DNA of 19,089 nt, taken from contig NZ_JACHLI010000062.1 in assembly GCF_014204515.1 (NCBI RefSeq), forward strand, positions 1 to 19,089, read 5' to 3'. Source of the DNA: Pseudomonas nitroreducens. GTDB lineage: Bacteria > Pseudomonadota > Gammaproteobacteria > Pseudomonadales > Pseudomonadaceae. A program made the position numbers and the translations under genes. The notes beneath the pieces are model-generated. The model saw nothing but the letters and a program-made list of their open reading frames with translations. It did no database searches and was not told where the DNA came from. This document shows positions 1 through 6,959 of the stretch, in pieces. Each line of letters begins with the position of its first letter. Position 1 is the first letter of the stretch.

Positions 1-105
1 CGCAAGTTCCGCGAGACCCGCCTGTACCAGGTGGCGCCGATCTCCACCAACCTGATCCTGTCGTACGTGGCCGAGCACCTGCTCGAACTGCCGCGCTCGT
101 TCTGA
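1..105 (+). CDS. Acyl-CoA dehydrogenase, C-terminal fragment (5' end outside window)
   Basis: The first 34 codons read in frame 1 to a TGA at 103-105. The peptide contains RETRLYQVAPISTNLILSYV and ends ELPRSF. This resembles the last helix of acyl-CoA dehydrogenases, where an R-x-x-R-x-Y-x-V/I-x-x-x-S/T-x-x-I pattern near the flavin and tetramer contacts is typical. The family oxidises acyl-CoA to trans-2-enoyl-CoA and passes electrons to ETF. Only the tail is visible, so the substrate cannot be inferred. The gene lies 13 nt upstream of the CoA ester lyase, and the lyase's ribosome binding site overlaps this stop codon, so the two are almost certainly co-transcribed. Confidence 0.72.
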   Translation, partial: RKFRETRLYQVAPISTNLILSYVAEHLLELPRSF

Positions 106-118
106 GGAGGCCTTGCCC

Positions 119-949
119 ATGGACATGCCCCTGGAAAACATACCCCTGGAAAAGCTGCGCAGCGCGCTGTTCGTGCCCGGCGATCGTCCGGAGCGTTTCG
201 CCAAGGCCCTGGCCAGCGGCGCCGACGTGGTGATAGTCGACCTGGAGGACGCCGTGCAGGCGTCCGCCAAGGCCCAGGCGCGCGACCACCTGCGCGCCTT
301 CCTCGACGCCACGCCGGAGGCTGGCGTGTGGGTACGGGTGAACATGGCCGGTCATCCCGAGCACAACGCCGATCTGGACCTGTGCCGCCATCGCGGCGTG
401 CTCGGCGTGTTGCTGCCCAAGGCGGAAAGCGTCGAGCAGGTGGTCAACGCCGCCGCCCTCGGCAAGCCGGTGCTGCCGATCATCGAGAGCGCCCTGGGCC
501 TGCTGGCCCTGGCGGAAATGGCCCGTGTGCCCGGCGTGCAGCGCCTGACCTTCGGCGGCCTCGACCTGTGCCTGGACCTGGGCATGAGCGCCGGCAGCAG
601 CGCCGCGGCGCGCCTGCTCGACCAGGTGCGCTACGACCTGCTCGTGCATACCCGCCTGGCCGGCCTGGCGGCGCCGCTGGACACGGTGTTCCCCGACATC
701 GCCGACCTCGACGGTCTCGCCCGCTTCGCCCGTGATGCCCGCGACGCCGGTTTCGCCGGCATGCTGTGCATCCACCCGCGCCAGGTCAGCGGTGTGCACC
801 AGGCACTGGCGCCGACCCGCGAGCAGCTCGACTGGGCACACAAGATCGTCGGTGCGGCCCAGGGCAATGGCGCCTTCCAGCTCGACGGGCAGATGGTCGA
901 CGCCCCGGTGATCGAGCGCGCCCGTCGCCTGCTGGCCCTGCACGACTGA
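119..949 (+). CDS. HpcH/HpaI/CitE-family CoA ester lyase (possibly citramalyl-CoA lyase)
   Basis: A 276-residue protein of the CitE-like TIM-barrel family. These enzymes make Mg-dependent aldol cleavages of 3-hydroxyacyl-CoA thioesters such as citryl-, malyl- or citramalyl-CoA. Visible family motifs are LFVPGDRPERF (17-27), VDLEDAV (40-46), the substrate arginine in WVRVN (71-75), the metal glutamate in IIESALG (121-127) and the metal aspartate in FGGLDLCLDLG (145-155). Length is typical. ATG 119 is chosen because GAGGAGG at 104-110 lies 8 nt upstream; an in-frame TTG at 113 is too close to it. It follows an acyl-CoA dehydrogenase, so it probably finishes a branched acyl-CoA or itaconate-like route. 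P. aeruginosa has a citramalyl-CoA lyase in its itaconate cluster, but the order here differs, so the substrate is inference. Confidence 0.85.
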   Translation: MDMPLENIPLEKLRSALFVPGDRPERFAKALASGADVVIVDLEDAVQASAKAQARDHLRAFLDATPEAGVWVRVNMAGHPEHNADLDLCRHRGVLGVLLPKAESVEQVVNAAALGKPVLPIIESALGLLALAEMARVPGVQRLTFGGLDLCLDLGMSAGSSAAARLLDQVRYDLLVHTRLAGLAAPLDTVFPDIADLDGLARFARDARDAGFAGMLCIHPRQVSGVHQALAPTREQLDWAHKIVGAAQGNGAFQLDGQMVDAPVIERARRLLALHD

Positions 950-968
950 GTCAAACGAACTCGCTTTT

Positions 969-993
969 GCCGGCTCACGTGGCCGGCTTTTTT
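969..993 (+). terminator. Rho-independent terminator of the CoA ester lyase operon
   Basis: A GCCGGC stem (969-974 with 982-987) and a 7-nt loop are followed by six T (988-993). It starts 20 nt after the lyase stop codon. Confidence 0.9.
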
Positions 994-1021
994 ATGCCTG
1001 CCTGCTTTCACTTTCGTATCG

Positions 1022-1063
1022 CAAAAAAACGAACGCCCGGTCCATCGTGGAGACCGGGCGTTC
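1022..1063 (-). terminator. Rho-independent terminator of the porin gene
   Basis: A perfect 12-bp stem (GAACGCCCGGTC, 1031-1042, with 1052-1063) and a 9-nt loop. Read on the minus strand it is followed by seven T (the A run at 1023-1029). It lies about 130 nt beyond the porin stop, back to back with the terminator of the plus-strand operon. Confidence 0.85.
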
Positions 1064-1156
1064 GGGTACCGCAGGGTGGGGATTGCGCAAGGCGATGGAT
1101 GATTCACCGTGCGCAGGACGCACCGGAGCGCTCGCTGAAGCGGCCCGGCGGATCGA

Positions 1157-1185
1157 CCGGCCACCCCCTTGTGAAGGGTGGCCGG
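1157..1185 (-). repeat. Hairpin just after the porin stop codon
   Basis: Inverted repeat CCGGCCACCC (1157-1166) with GGGTGGCCGG (1176-1185), loop 9 nt, only 6 nt past the porin stop on the minus strand. No T run follows it, so it is more likely an mRNA 3'-end stabiliser than the main terminator, which is at 1022-1063. Confidence 0.55.
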
Positions 1186-1191
1186 CGCGAT

Positions 1192-2430
1192 TCACTTGAG
1201 CGGCAGCGTGTAGGAGAGGATCAGGCGATTCTCGTCCAGCTCGCCGGCACCATCGGAGCGCACCGTGGCGTTGCGCCAGCGCACGCCGAGGTTCTTCAGC
1301 GGGCCGCTCTGCACCACGTAGGTGACGTCGAGGTTGCGCTCCCATTCCTTGCCGGACTGGCCGCCGATCTCATAGCCGTCGCCGCGGATGTAGCGGTTGA
1401 TCATGGTCAGACCGGGCACGCCGAACACGGCGAAGTCCAGGTCGTGGCGCAGCTGCCAGGAGGTCTCGCGGGCGCGGGTGAAGTCGAGGATCTGCACCAC
1501 GTTGGCGCCGTAGGTGTCGGCGTCCTGCAGGTACGGGAAGGGGCTGTCGCCGCTGTTGTCCTGGTAGCCGACGCGGAAGGTCTGCGCGCCGTAATTGGCC
1601 GAGAGCATTGCGGTGGTCAGGCCGTTGTCGATGTCGCCGCCACGGGCTGCGCCGTTCTCGGAGGAATCGAAGTAGCCCAGGTTGGCGCTCAGTACCCAGT
1701 CGCCGGCCTTGCGGCTGCCGTTGAAGCCCAGGTAGTTCTGCTGGTAGACGTCCTGCAGCTCGGCGCGCCAGTAGGCGACGTTGACCGTCGGCGAGAAGGC
1801 GTAGGTGGCGCCGAAGTAGTCGAAGTGATCGCCGCTGACGCCGTAGTTGCCGGCGATGATCTCGTCATGGTTGCCGCTGGAATTGCGGAAGTTGACCTTG
1901 TCGAAGCGGCCCAGGTCCAGGGTCAGGTTGTCGATGTCGGTGGAGCTCAGGGTGGCGCCGTTGTAGATCGGCGGCAGCAGGCGGGCGTCGCTGGAGAGCA
2001 GGATCGGCGTCTTCGGGGTGAAGCCGCCGACCTTCAGCTCGGTCTTGGCGATCTTCATCTTCGCCACACCCGACAGGTCGCTGTAGCTGCCCGGACCGGA
2101 GTCGCCGAAGCGGTTGGGCAGCAGGCCGGTGCCGGCGCGCGCATCGGAGGAATCCAGCTTCAGGCCCAGCGCGCTGTAGAGCTCCAGGCCGACGCCCACG
2201 GTACCTTCGGTGTAGCCGGACTTGGCGCTGAACATGAAGCCCTGGGCCCACTCCTCGCGCTTGGATTGCGGAGCGTTGTCCTGGCGGAAGTCGCGGTTGA
2301 AATAGACGTTGCGCAGGCTGAGGCTGACGCTGCTGTCCTTGATGAATTCGGCCTGGGCCAGGGCCGGCAGAGCGAGGGCGGGCGGCAGCGCGAGCAGACC
2401 GAAGAGCTGCGCCAGGGAAGGATTCTGCAT
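1192..2430 (-). CDS. OprD-family outer-membrane porin
   Basis: A 412-residue protein starting MQNPSLAQLFG. A signal peptide probably ends at AQA, near residue 27, followed by EFIKDSS. The mature part has the hallmarks of Pseudomonas OprD/Opd porins: RNVYFNRDFR, REEWAQGFMF, LGLKLDSSDARAGTGLLP, KTELKVGGFTPKTPILLSSD and DNLTLDLGRFDKV. These substrate-specific 18-stranded porins admit amino acids or aromatic and other carboxylates. The mature C-terminus ends LILSYTLPLK, a beta-strand end. Oddly, the signal peptide has no basic residue in its n-region, and no other start codon is available close upstream. The gene is divergent from the thiolase operon, which suggests it imports the substrate of that island, but the substrate is not readable from sequence. 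Confidence 0.88.
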   Translation of the reverse strand: MQNPSLAQLFGLLALPPALALPALAQAEFIKDSSVSLSLRNVYFNRDFRQDNAPQSKREEWAQGFMFSAKSGYTEGTVGVGLELYSALGLKLDSSDARAGTGLLPNRFGDSGPGSYSDLSGVAKMKIAKTELKVGGFTPKTPILLSSDARLLPPIYNGATLSSTDIDNLTLDLGRFDKVNFRNSSGNHDEIIAGNYGVSGDHFDYFGATYAFSPTVNVAYWRAELQDVYQQNYLGFNGSRKAGDWVLSANLGYFDSSENGAARGGDIDNGLTTAMLSANYGAQTFRVGYQDNSGDSPFPYLQDADTYGANVVQILDFTRARETSWQLRHDLDFAVFGVPGLTMINRYIRGDGYEIGGQSGKEWERNLDVTYVVQSGPLKNLGVRWRNATVRSDGAGELDENRLILSYTLPLK

Positions 2431-2541
2431 GGAAGTATCCGTGTTGGTTGTTGTTGTTTTGCGAAACGGGAAATGACCCGGAGGGGGAACGCCGGGGTGC
2501 GCAGAGGATGCAAAGGCGAAGGCGCGAGCAGGTATTGGGTT

Positions 2542-2611
2542 TTGCTTAAGGAGCCGTTTCAGGAAAACGAAGAGCGCCGCGCAGCCCCGGCGGACGCAGC
2601 GACTTAAGCAA
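2542..2611. repeat. Inverted CTTAAGCAA pair between the porin and thiolase promoters
   Basis: TTGCTTAAG at 2542-2550 and CTTAAGCAA at 2603-2611 form a perfect 9-bp inverted repeat 52 bp apart. The right arm is the first half of the operator module of the thiolase operon. The left arm presents the same start sequence toward the porin. The second dyad is not clearly conserved on the porin side, so porin control is only suggested. Confidence 0.5.
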
Positions 2612-2670
2612 TGCCGAAGGCAGGCTTTCGCGATGCGAAATTGCCCGCCGCGCATCGCCTTGCCCATGCT
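2603..2670 (+). promoter_or_regulatory. Operator/promoter module of operon 1 (LysR-type layout)
   Basis: One of four copies of a shared module. The first dyad (2604-2618, TTAAGCAATGCCGAA) is degenerate. The second (2626-2640, TTTCGCGATGCGAAA) is a perfect 6-3-6 inverted repeat and the best copy of this half. A -35 like TTGCCC (2641-2646) and a -10 like CATGCT (2665-2670) are 18 bp apart, predicting a start near 2677, about 45 nt before the thiolase ATG. Dyad spacing and position match the recognition and activation sites of LysR-type regulators. That assignment is inference; the alignment with the other three modules is seen directly. Confidence 0.65.
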
Positions 2671-2721
2671 GGCCGGCAATTCTCCTGCCCATCCTTCACT
2701 TCCAGGAACAAGGCCGACCCC

Positions 2722-3918
2722 ATGCACGACGCGCTGATCGTTTCCCCCCTGCGAACCCCCATCGGCAAGTTCGGCGGCGCCCTCGCCCCACTGAGCGCCG
2801 ACCAGCTCGCCGCCGGCATCATCCAGGCGCTGCTGCAGCGGGTGGACGTGCCGCCGGCGACCCTGGACGAGGTCATCGTCGCGCAGTCCTATGCCTCCAG
2901 CGAGGCGCCCTGCATGGGCCGCTACGCCGCGCTGGCCGCCGGCCTGCCGCTGGAAGTGCCCGGCTACACCCTCGACCGTCGCTGCGGCTCGGGGCTGCAG
3001 GCGGTGATCGACGCCGCCATGCACGTGCAGACCGGCGCCGCCCAGGCGGTGCTGGTGGTGGGCGTGGAGAGCATGAGCAACATCGAGTACTACAGCACCG
3101 ACATGCGTTGGGGCGCCCGCGCCGGCAGCGTGAAGTTCCACGACCGCCTGGAGCGCGGCCGCGAGCGCTCGCAGCCGCAGGAGCGCTTCGGGCGCATCTC
3201 CGGCATGCCCGAGACCGCCGAGAACCTCGCCCGCGACTACGCCATCAGCCGCGAGGAAGCCGACCGCTTCGCCGTGCGCAGCCACCAGAACGCCGCCAGC
3301 GCCTGGCGCGAAGGCCGCTTCGCCAACGAAGTGGTACCGGTGACGGTGCCGGGCAAGCGCGGCAGCCAGACCCTGGTGTCGATGGACGAAGGCATCCGCG
3401 AAGACGCCAGCCTCGACGGCATGGCCGGCCTGCGCACGCTGCTGCCCGACGGCGTCTGCACCGCCGGCAACTCCAGCCAGCAGAACGATGCGGCAGCAGC
3501 CTGCCTGGTGGTGTCGCCGGACTACGCGAAGCGCCACAACCTGCAGCCGCTGGCGCGCCTGGTGGACTGGGCGGCCGCCGGTTGCGACCCAGCGCGCATG
3601 GGCATCGGCCCGGTGCCGGCGGTGGAGCGGCTGCTGCAACGCAGCCAGCGCACCCTGGCGGAGATGGACCTGATCGAGGTCAACGAGGCCTTCGCCGCCC
3701 AGGCATTGGCGGTGCTCAAGGCCTGGGGCCTGGAGAACGACGAGCGGGTCAACGTCAACGGCTCGGGCATCTCCCTCGGCCACCCGATCGGCGCCACCGG
3801 CGTACGCATCATGACCACCCTGCTCCACGAGATGCAGCGCCGCGGCTCGCGCTTCGGCCTGGAGACCATGTGCATCGGCGGCGGCCAGGGCCTGGCCGCG
3901 CTGTTCGAGCGGGTGTGA
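2722..3918 (+). CDS. Thiolase (acetyl-CoA acetyltransferase family)
   Basis: A 398-residue thiolase. It cleaves a 3-oxoacyl-CoA with free CoA to acetyl-CoA and a shortened acyl-CoA, or runs in reverse. The complete catalytic set is visible: nucleophile C88 in DRRCGSG, the NEAFA loop, H354 in SGISLGHPIGATG and C384 in MCIGGGQG. The N-terminus SPLRTPIGKFGGAL is typical. ATG 2722 is used because AAGG at 2710-2713 lies 8 nt upstream; the open frame extends further upstream to 2611 but that part overlaps the operator. First gene of operon 1, 7 nt before the alpha/beta hydrolase. With the PcaIJ-like CoA-transferase in operon 3, it is the natural last step for a 3-oxoadipate-like acid. It is not obviously an orthologue of PcaF, whose active-site sequence is LNRLCASG. 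Confidence 0.92.
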   Translation: MHDALIVSPLRTPIGKFGGALAPLSADQLAAGIIQALLQRVDVPPATLDEVIVAQSYASSEAPCMGRYAALAAGLPLEVPGYTLDRRCGSGLQAVIDAAMHVQTGAAQAVLVVGVESMSNIEYYSTDMRWGARAGSVKFHDRLERGRERSQPQERFGRISGMPETAENLARDYAISREEADRFAVRSHQNAASAWREGRFANEVVPVTVPGKRGSQTLVSMDEGIREDASLDGMAGLRTLLPDGVCTAGNSSQQNDAAAACLVVSPDYAKRHNLQPLARLVDWAAAGCDPARMGIGPVPAVERLLQRSQRTLAEMDLIEVNEAFAAQALAVLKAWGLENDERVNVNGSGISLGHPIGATGVRIMTTLLHEMQRRGSRFGLETMCIGGGQGLAALFERV

Positions 3919-3925
3919 GGTGGTC

Positions 3926-4813
3926 ATGCCGCAGACCCCGAACCTGAGCTGGATCGAAGTCAACCGCACCGCCCTGCGCTACCAGCTGCTGCCGGCCGAC
4001 CGCGCGGCTGCCCCGGTGCTGGTGCTGGTGCACGAGATGGGCGGCAGCCTGGAAAGCTGGGACGACCTCTGCGCGACGCTGGCCGGCGAACTCACCCTGC
4101 TGCGCTACGACACGCGCTGCGCCGGGCTGTCGGAGAAAATCTCCGGCGAGCTGGCCATCGACGACCACGTCGCCGACCTCACCGCCCTGCTGGATGCGCT
4201 GCACATCGACACACCCGTCGCGCTGATGGGCGTGGCAGTGGGTGCGGCCATCGCTATCCGCTTCGCTGCCTGCTACCCCGAGCGCTGCCAGCAGCTGATC
4301 GGCCTGGCACCGGCCTGCGGAGTCGCCGCCACGGCTCGCGAAGCCACTCGCCAGCGCGCCGCCGCGCTGCGCAGCGAAGGCCTGGGCGAACTGGTACCGG
4401 CGCTGCTGGACAAGACCTGGCCGGAACCGCTGCGCACCGACGAGGAAGTCTTCGAAGCTTTCCGTTTGCGCTGGCGCGCCGCCGATCCGCAAGGCTTCGC
4501 CGCTACCTTCGCCATGCTCGCCGGGCTGGAACTGGAGGCCGACCTGCCGCGCCTGCCGGCCCGCACCCTGCTGGTGGCCGGCGAGTACGACGCGCTGCGG
4601 CCCCCGGCGGAAATCGAGCGCCTGGCCGGATTCGCCACGCAGATCGAGCCGTTGCAGGTAGCCTCCGGGCACTTCATGCCGCTGCAGAGTCCGCGCCTGG
4701 TCGCGGCGCTGGTGCGCGGCTACGTGTGCAACGGGCTGTCCGGCGCGGCAATCTACCGCGAGTTCATCGAACAACCCCAGCACCGTGTCGGCGCCAGCCG
4801 CCACGCCGCCTGA
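3926..4813 (+). CDS. Alpha/beta-hydrolase fold protein lacking the nucleophilic serine
   Basis: A 295-residue alpha/beta hydrolase, broadly of the 3-oxoadipate enol-lactonase type. Seen: oxyanion region VHEMGGSLESWD (35-46), the YDTRCAGLS segment (61-69), acid D222 in GEYDALRPP, and general base H249 in SGHF. The nucleophile elbow, normally G-x-S-x-G, reads GVAVG (102-106), so residue 104 is Ala (codon GCA, 4235-4237). It is one base change from Ser (TCA). The rest of the triad and the fold look intact, with no frameshift. It may be catalytically dead, use another mechanism, or bind a ligand. ATG 3926 follows GAGG (3917-3920), which overlaps the thiolase stop; a GTG at 3920 overlaps that ribosome binding site and is less likely. 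Co-transcribed with the thiolase. Confidence 0.82.
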   Translation: MPQTPNLSWIEVNRTALRYQLLPADRAAAPVLVLVHEMGGSLESWDDLCATLAGELTLLRYDTRCAGLSEKISGELAIDDHVADLTALLDALHIDTPVALMGVAVGAAIAIRFAACYPERCQQLIGLAPACGVAATAREATRQRAAALRSEGLGELVPALLDKTWPEPLRTDEEVFEAFRLRWRAADPQGFAATFAMLAGLELEADLPRLPARTLLVAGEYDALRPPAEIERLAGFATQIEPLQVASGHFMPLQSPRLVAALVRGYVCNGLSGAAIYREFIEQPQHRVGASRHAA

Positions 4814-4885
4814 CGACCACCGTGAGCGGCCTTGCCGTGCAAGCCGTGCGATCAACCCAAGAACAACAATGAGGAACACCGCGCC

Positions 4886-5776
4886 ATGATGCAGTCCCGC
4901 ATGATCGGTGACATCAAGGTCACCCGCATTCTCGAGTACGCCGGCCCCACCCACGACCCGGCCTTCCTCTTCCCGCAGATGGACCAGGGCGTGCTGGCCG
5001 AACACCGCGAGCTGATGGCGCCCAACCACTGGATCGAGCACATGAACCGGCTCATCGTCACCATCCAGTTCTGGATCGTCCACGTGGGCAACGAGATCGT
5101 GGTGATCGACACCGGCGTCGGCAACTTCAAGCCGCGCCCCGGCATCGCGCGGATGAACATGCTCAACGGCCTGGTACGCGAGTGGATGACCGCCGCCGGC
5201 GCAGCACCGGAGAAGGTGACCCGCGTGGTGATCACCCACCTGCATTCCGACCACGTGGGCTGGAACACCACCTGGAAGGACGGCCGCTGGGAGCCCACCT
5301 TCCCCAACGCCACCTACCACTTCCCCAGGGACGACTTCGACTTCTGCCACCAGGGCAAGAACAAGGAAGGCGGCGTCATCGACGTGTTCGGCGAATCCTT
5401 CTTCGACAGCGTGATGCCCATCGTCGACGCGGGGCTGGCGAAGATGATGCAGCCGGGCGAGGAAATCGCCGACTGCCTGCAGGTGCTCGCGGCGCCCGGC
5501 CACAGCCCCGGCCAGGTGATCTTCAAGGTGCGCTCGCAGAACGAGGAAGGCCTCTTCTGCGGCGACATCCTGCACAGCCCGGTGCAGATCGTCCGCCCGG
5601 AGATCAACTCCGGCTACTGCATCTGGGAGGACACCGCCCGTCAGACGCGCCTGGCCTTCCTCAACGACGCCGCCGACTCCGGCGCGCTGATCCTGCCGGT
5701 GCACTTCGGCGAACCGCACTGCGGCTTCATCCGCCGCCAGGGCGCGGGCTTCGCCTTCGAGGGCGCCCACTGGTGA
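4886..5776 (+). CDS. Metallo-beta-lactamase-fold hydrolase, lactonase-like
   Basis: A 296-residue MBL-fold hydrolase with a complete two-metal site: THLHSDHVGW gives H118, H120, D122 and H123, then H206 (APGHSPG), D227 (CGDILH) and H273 (LPVHFGEPH). The family hydrolyses esters, thioesters and lactones; length and layout resemble the N-acyl homoserine lactonase-like group, but the substrate cannot be fixed. No signal peptide, so cytoplasmic. GAGGAA at 4871-4876 lies 9 nt before ATG 4886 (a second ATG follows at 4889). It sits 72 nt after the alpha/beta hydrolase in operon 1. In this setting, hydrolysis of a lactone or thioester intermediate of the pathway is more likely than quorum quenching. 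Confidence 0.87.
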   Translation: MMQSRMIGDIKVTRILEYAGPTHDPAFLFPQMDQGVLAEHRELMAPNHWIEHMNRLIVTIQFWIVHVGNEIVVIDTGVGNFKPRPGIARMNMLNGLVREWMTAAGAAPEKVTRVVITHLHSDHVGWNTTWKDGRWEPTFPNATYHFPRDDFDFCHQGKNKEGGVIDVFGESFFDSVMPIVDAGLAKMMQPGEEIADCLQVLAAPGHSPGQVIFKVRSQNEEGLFCGDILHSPVQIVRPEINSGYCIWEDTARQTRLAFLNDAADSGALILPVHFGEPHCGFIRRQGAGFAFEGAHW

Positions 5777-5781
5777 GCCGA

Positions 5782-5824
5782 TAGCCCGCGTCGACGCACG
5801 CCCAGGCAGCGTCGGCGCGGGCTA
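5782..5824. repeat. Long inverted repeat between the MBL hydrolase and lysR genes
   Basis: TAGCCCGCGTCGACGC (5782-5797) pairs with GCGTCGGCGCGGGCTA (5809-5824), with one T/C difference that becomes a G-U pair in RNA, around an 11-nt loop. No T run follows. It begins 6 nt after the MBL stop. It could be a terminator or mRNA stabiliser of operon 1, or a REP-like element common in Pseudomonas intergenic regions. Confidence 0.6.
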
Positions 5825-5882
5825 CCAGCGCGAAGCCGGACCGACGAATGCCGTCTATGCAGGCCATTCGCCAGCCAGTACC

Positions 5883-5894
5883 GTGGTATACCAC
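5883..5894. promoter_or_regulatory. 12-bp palindrome upstream of lysR gene
   Basis: GTGGTATACCAC is a perfect palindrome ending 20 nt before the lysR start codon. It does not match the four-copy module. It could be an autoregulatory or foreign repressor site; chance is not excluded. Confidence 0.35.
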
Positions 5895-5914
5895 TTGGCA
5901 AGAAGTACCTGACC

Positions 5915-6817
5915 ATGGCGATGCATTTCGATATCACCGACTTCCGCTTGTTCATCAACATCGCGGAAACCAGCAGCCTCACCCGCGGCGCGGAACGCTC
6001 CTTCCTCTCGGTGCCGGCCACCAGCAACCGCATCAAGAACCTGGAAGACAACCTCGGCATGCGCCTGCTGGAGCGCTCGCCCCAGGGCGTGACCCTGACC
6101 AACGCCGGCAGGACCTACCTGCAGCATGCGCGGATCATCCTCTCCCAGCTGGAGATGCTCACCGGCGACCTGCAGCAGTACGCCGAAGGGCTCAAGGGCC
6201 AGCTGCGCCTGCTGGCCAACACCACCGCCATCACCGAGTACCTGCCGCCGGTGGTGGGCGAGTACCTCAAGAGCCACCCGGACGTGCACATCGACATGCG
6301 CGAGCGCCTCTCCGACGACATCGTGCGCTGCATCCGCGACGGCAGCGCGGACCTGGGCATCGTCTCCGGCAGCGTGGTCACCGATGGCCTGCAGAGCGTG
6401 CCGCTGGTGAGCAGCCGGCTGATGGTGATCGCCCCGGAGGGCCACCCGATCCTGGAACACGGCGAAGTGCACTTCAAGCAGGCGCTGCAGTACGAGTTCG
6501 TCTCCCTGCTCGAAGGCAGCGCCATCCACGTCTTCCTCAGCCGCGCCGCAGCGGCGCTGCACATTCCGCTGACGCTGCGCGTGCAGGTCGCCAGCTCCGA
6601 CGCGATCTTCCGCATGGTGGAAGCCGGCGCCGGCATCGCCATCGTCCCCCAGGCCGGCTTCGAGCGCCTCAAGGGCAGCCAGAAGATCGGCTCCTGCAAG
6701 CTGCTCGACCCCTGGGCGGTGCGCACCTTCCAGCTCTGCGCGCAGGATTTCGACGGCCTCTCGGCCTTCGCCCGCGACTTCGCCGACAGCCTGATCGACT
6801 GGTACCGCACGGGCTGA
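5915..6817 (+). CDS. LysR-type transcriptional regulator
   Basis: A 300-residue LysR-family protein. The N-terminal winged helix-turn-helix covers about residues 5-62, with DFRLFINIAETSSLTRGA, then the recognition helix around VPATSNRIKNLEDNLG and the wing LLERSPQGVTLTNAG. The effector-binding domain (about 90-295) carries the usual GQLRLLANTT start, DLGIVSG and VEAGAGIAIVPQ motifs. Such proteins bind as tetramers and activate on binding a pathway intermediate. Two start codons are possible, ATG 5915 and ATG 5921, and neither has a strong ribosome binding site. It lies between operons 1 and 2, in the same direction, and is the only regulator in the island. It is the obvious candidate to act at the four shared operator modules, though its own upstream region lacks one. 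Confidence 0.92.
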   Translation: MAMHFDITDFRLFINIAETSSLTRGAERSFLSVPATSNRIKNLEDNLGMRLLERSPQGVTLTNAGRTYLQHARIILSQLEMLTGDLQQYAEGLKGQLRLLANTTAITEYLPPVVGEYLKSHPDVHIDMRERLSDDIVRCIRDGSADLGIVSGSVVTDGLQSVPLVSSRLMVIAPEGHPILEHGEVHFKQALQYEFVSLLEGSAIHVFLSRAAAALHIPLTLRVQVASSDAIFRMVEAGAGIAIVPQAGFERLKGSQKIGSCKLLDPWAVRTFQLCAQDFDGLSAFARDFADSLIDWYRTG

Positions 6818-6826
6818 CCGGGCGCG

Positions 6827-6893
6827 CTTAACCGCCGGTTAAAGCCGCCTTCCAAAGAGGCCAATTGTCCGCCTCCAACGAGTCTGGGAGCCT
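6827..6893 (+). promoter_or_regulatory. Operator/promoter module of operon 2 (LysR-type layout)
   Basis: The first dyad TTAACCGCCGGTTAA (6828-6842) is a perfect 7-1-7 inverted repeat. The second (6850-6864) is degenerate. A -35 like TTGTCC (6865-6870) and a -10 like GAGCCT (6888-6893) are 17 bp apart, predicting a start near 6900. It begins 9 nt after the lysR stop codon. Both dyads fit T-N11-A, the general LysR-type box. Confidence 0.7.
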
Positions 6894-6959
6894 TGCAGCA
6901 CAAGGACGCGCCGCCATCCCGGGCGACCCGCCACCGACAATAAGAAAGGACCACTGACC

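Noticed and set aside
113..118. TTG start for the CoA ester lyase
   Set aside because: Only 2 nt from the GAGGAGG ribosome binding site; ATG 119 has proper spacing.
766..2607. Long open frame on the plus strand across the porin gene
   Set aside because: It is antisense to a clear OprD porin, crosses two terminators and has the low-complexity Ala/Val/Gly-rich composition of a GC-driven shadow frame.
3809..5770. 653-codon open frame on the minus strand
   Set aside because: It is antisense to the thiolase end, alpha/beta hydrolase and MBL genes, all with complete motifs, and its translation is His/Gly/Val-rich with no domain.
6865..6910. Sigma-54 type GG-N10-GC patterns near the operon 2 and operon 1 starts
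   Set aside because: They are weak, sit at different places in the two promoters and are missing in operons 3 and 4, and no enhancer-binding regulator is present. The shared -35/-10 register explains all four better.
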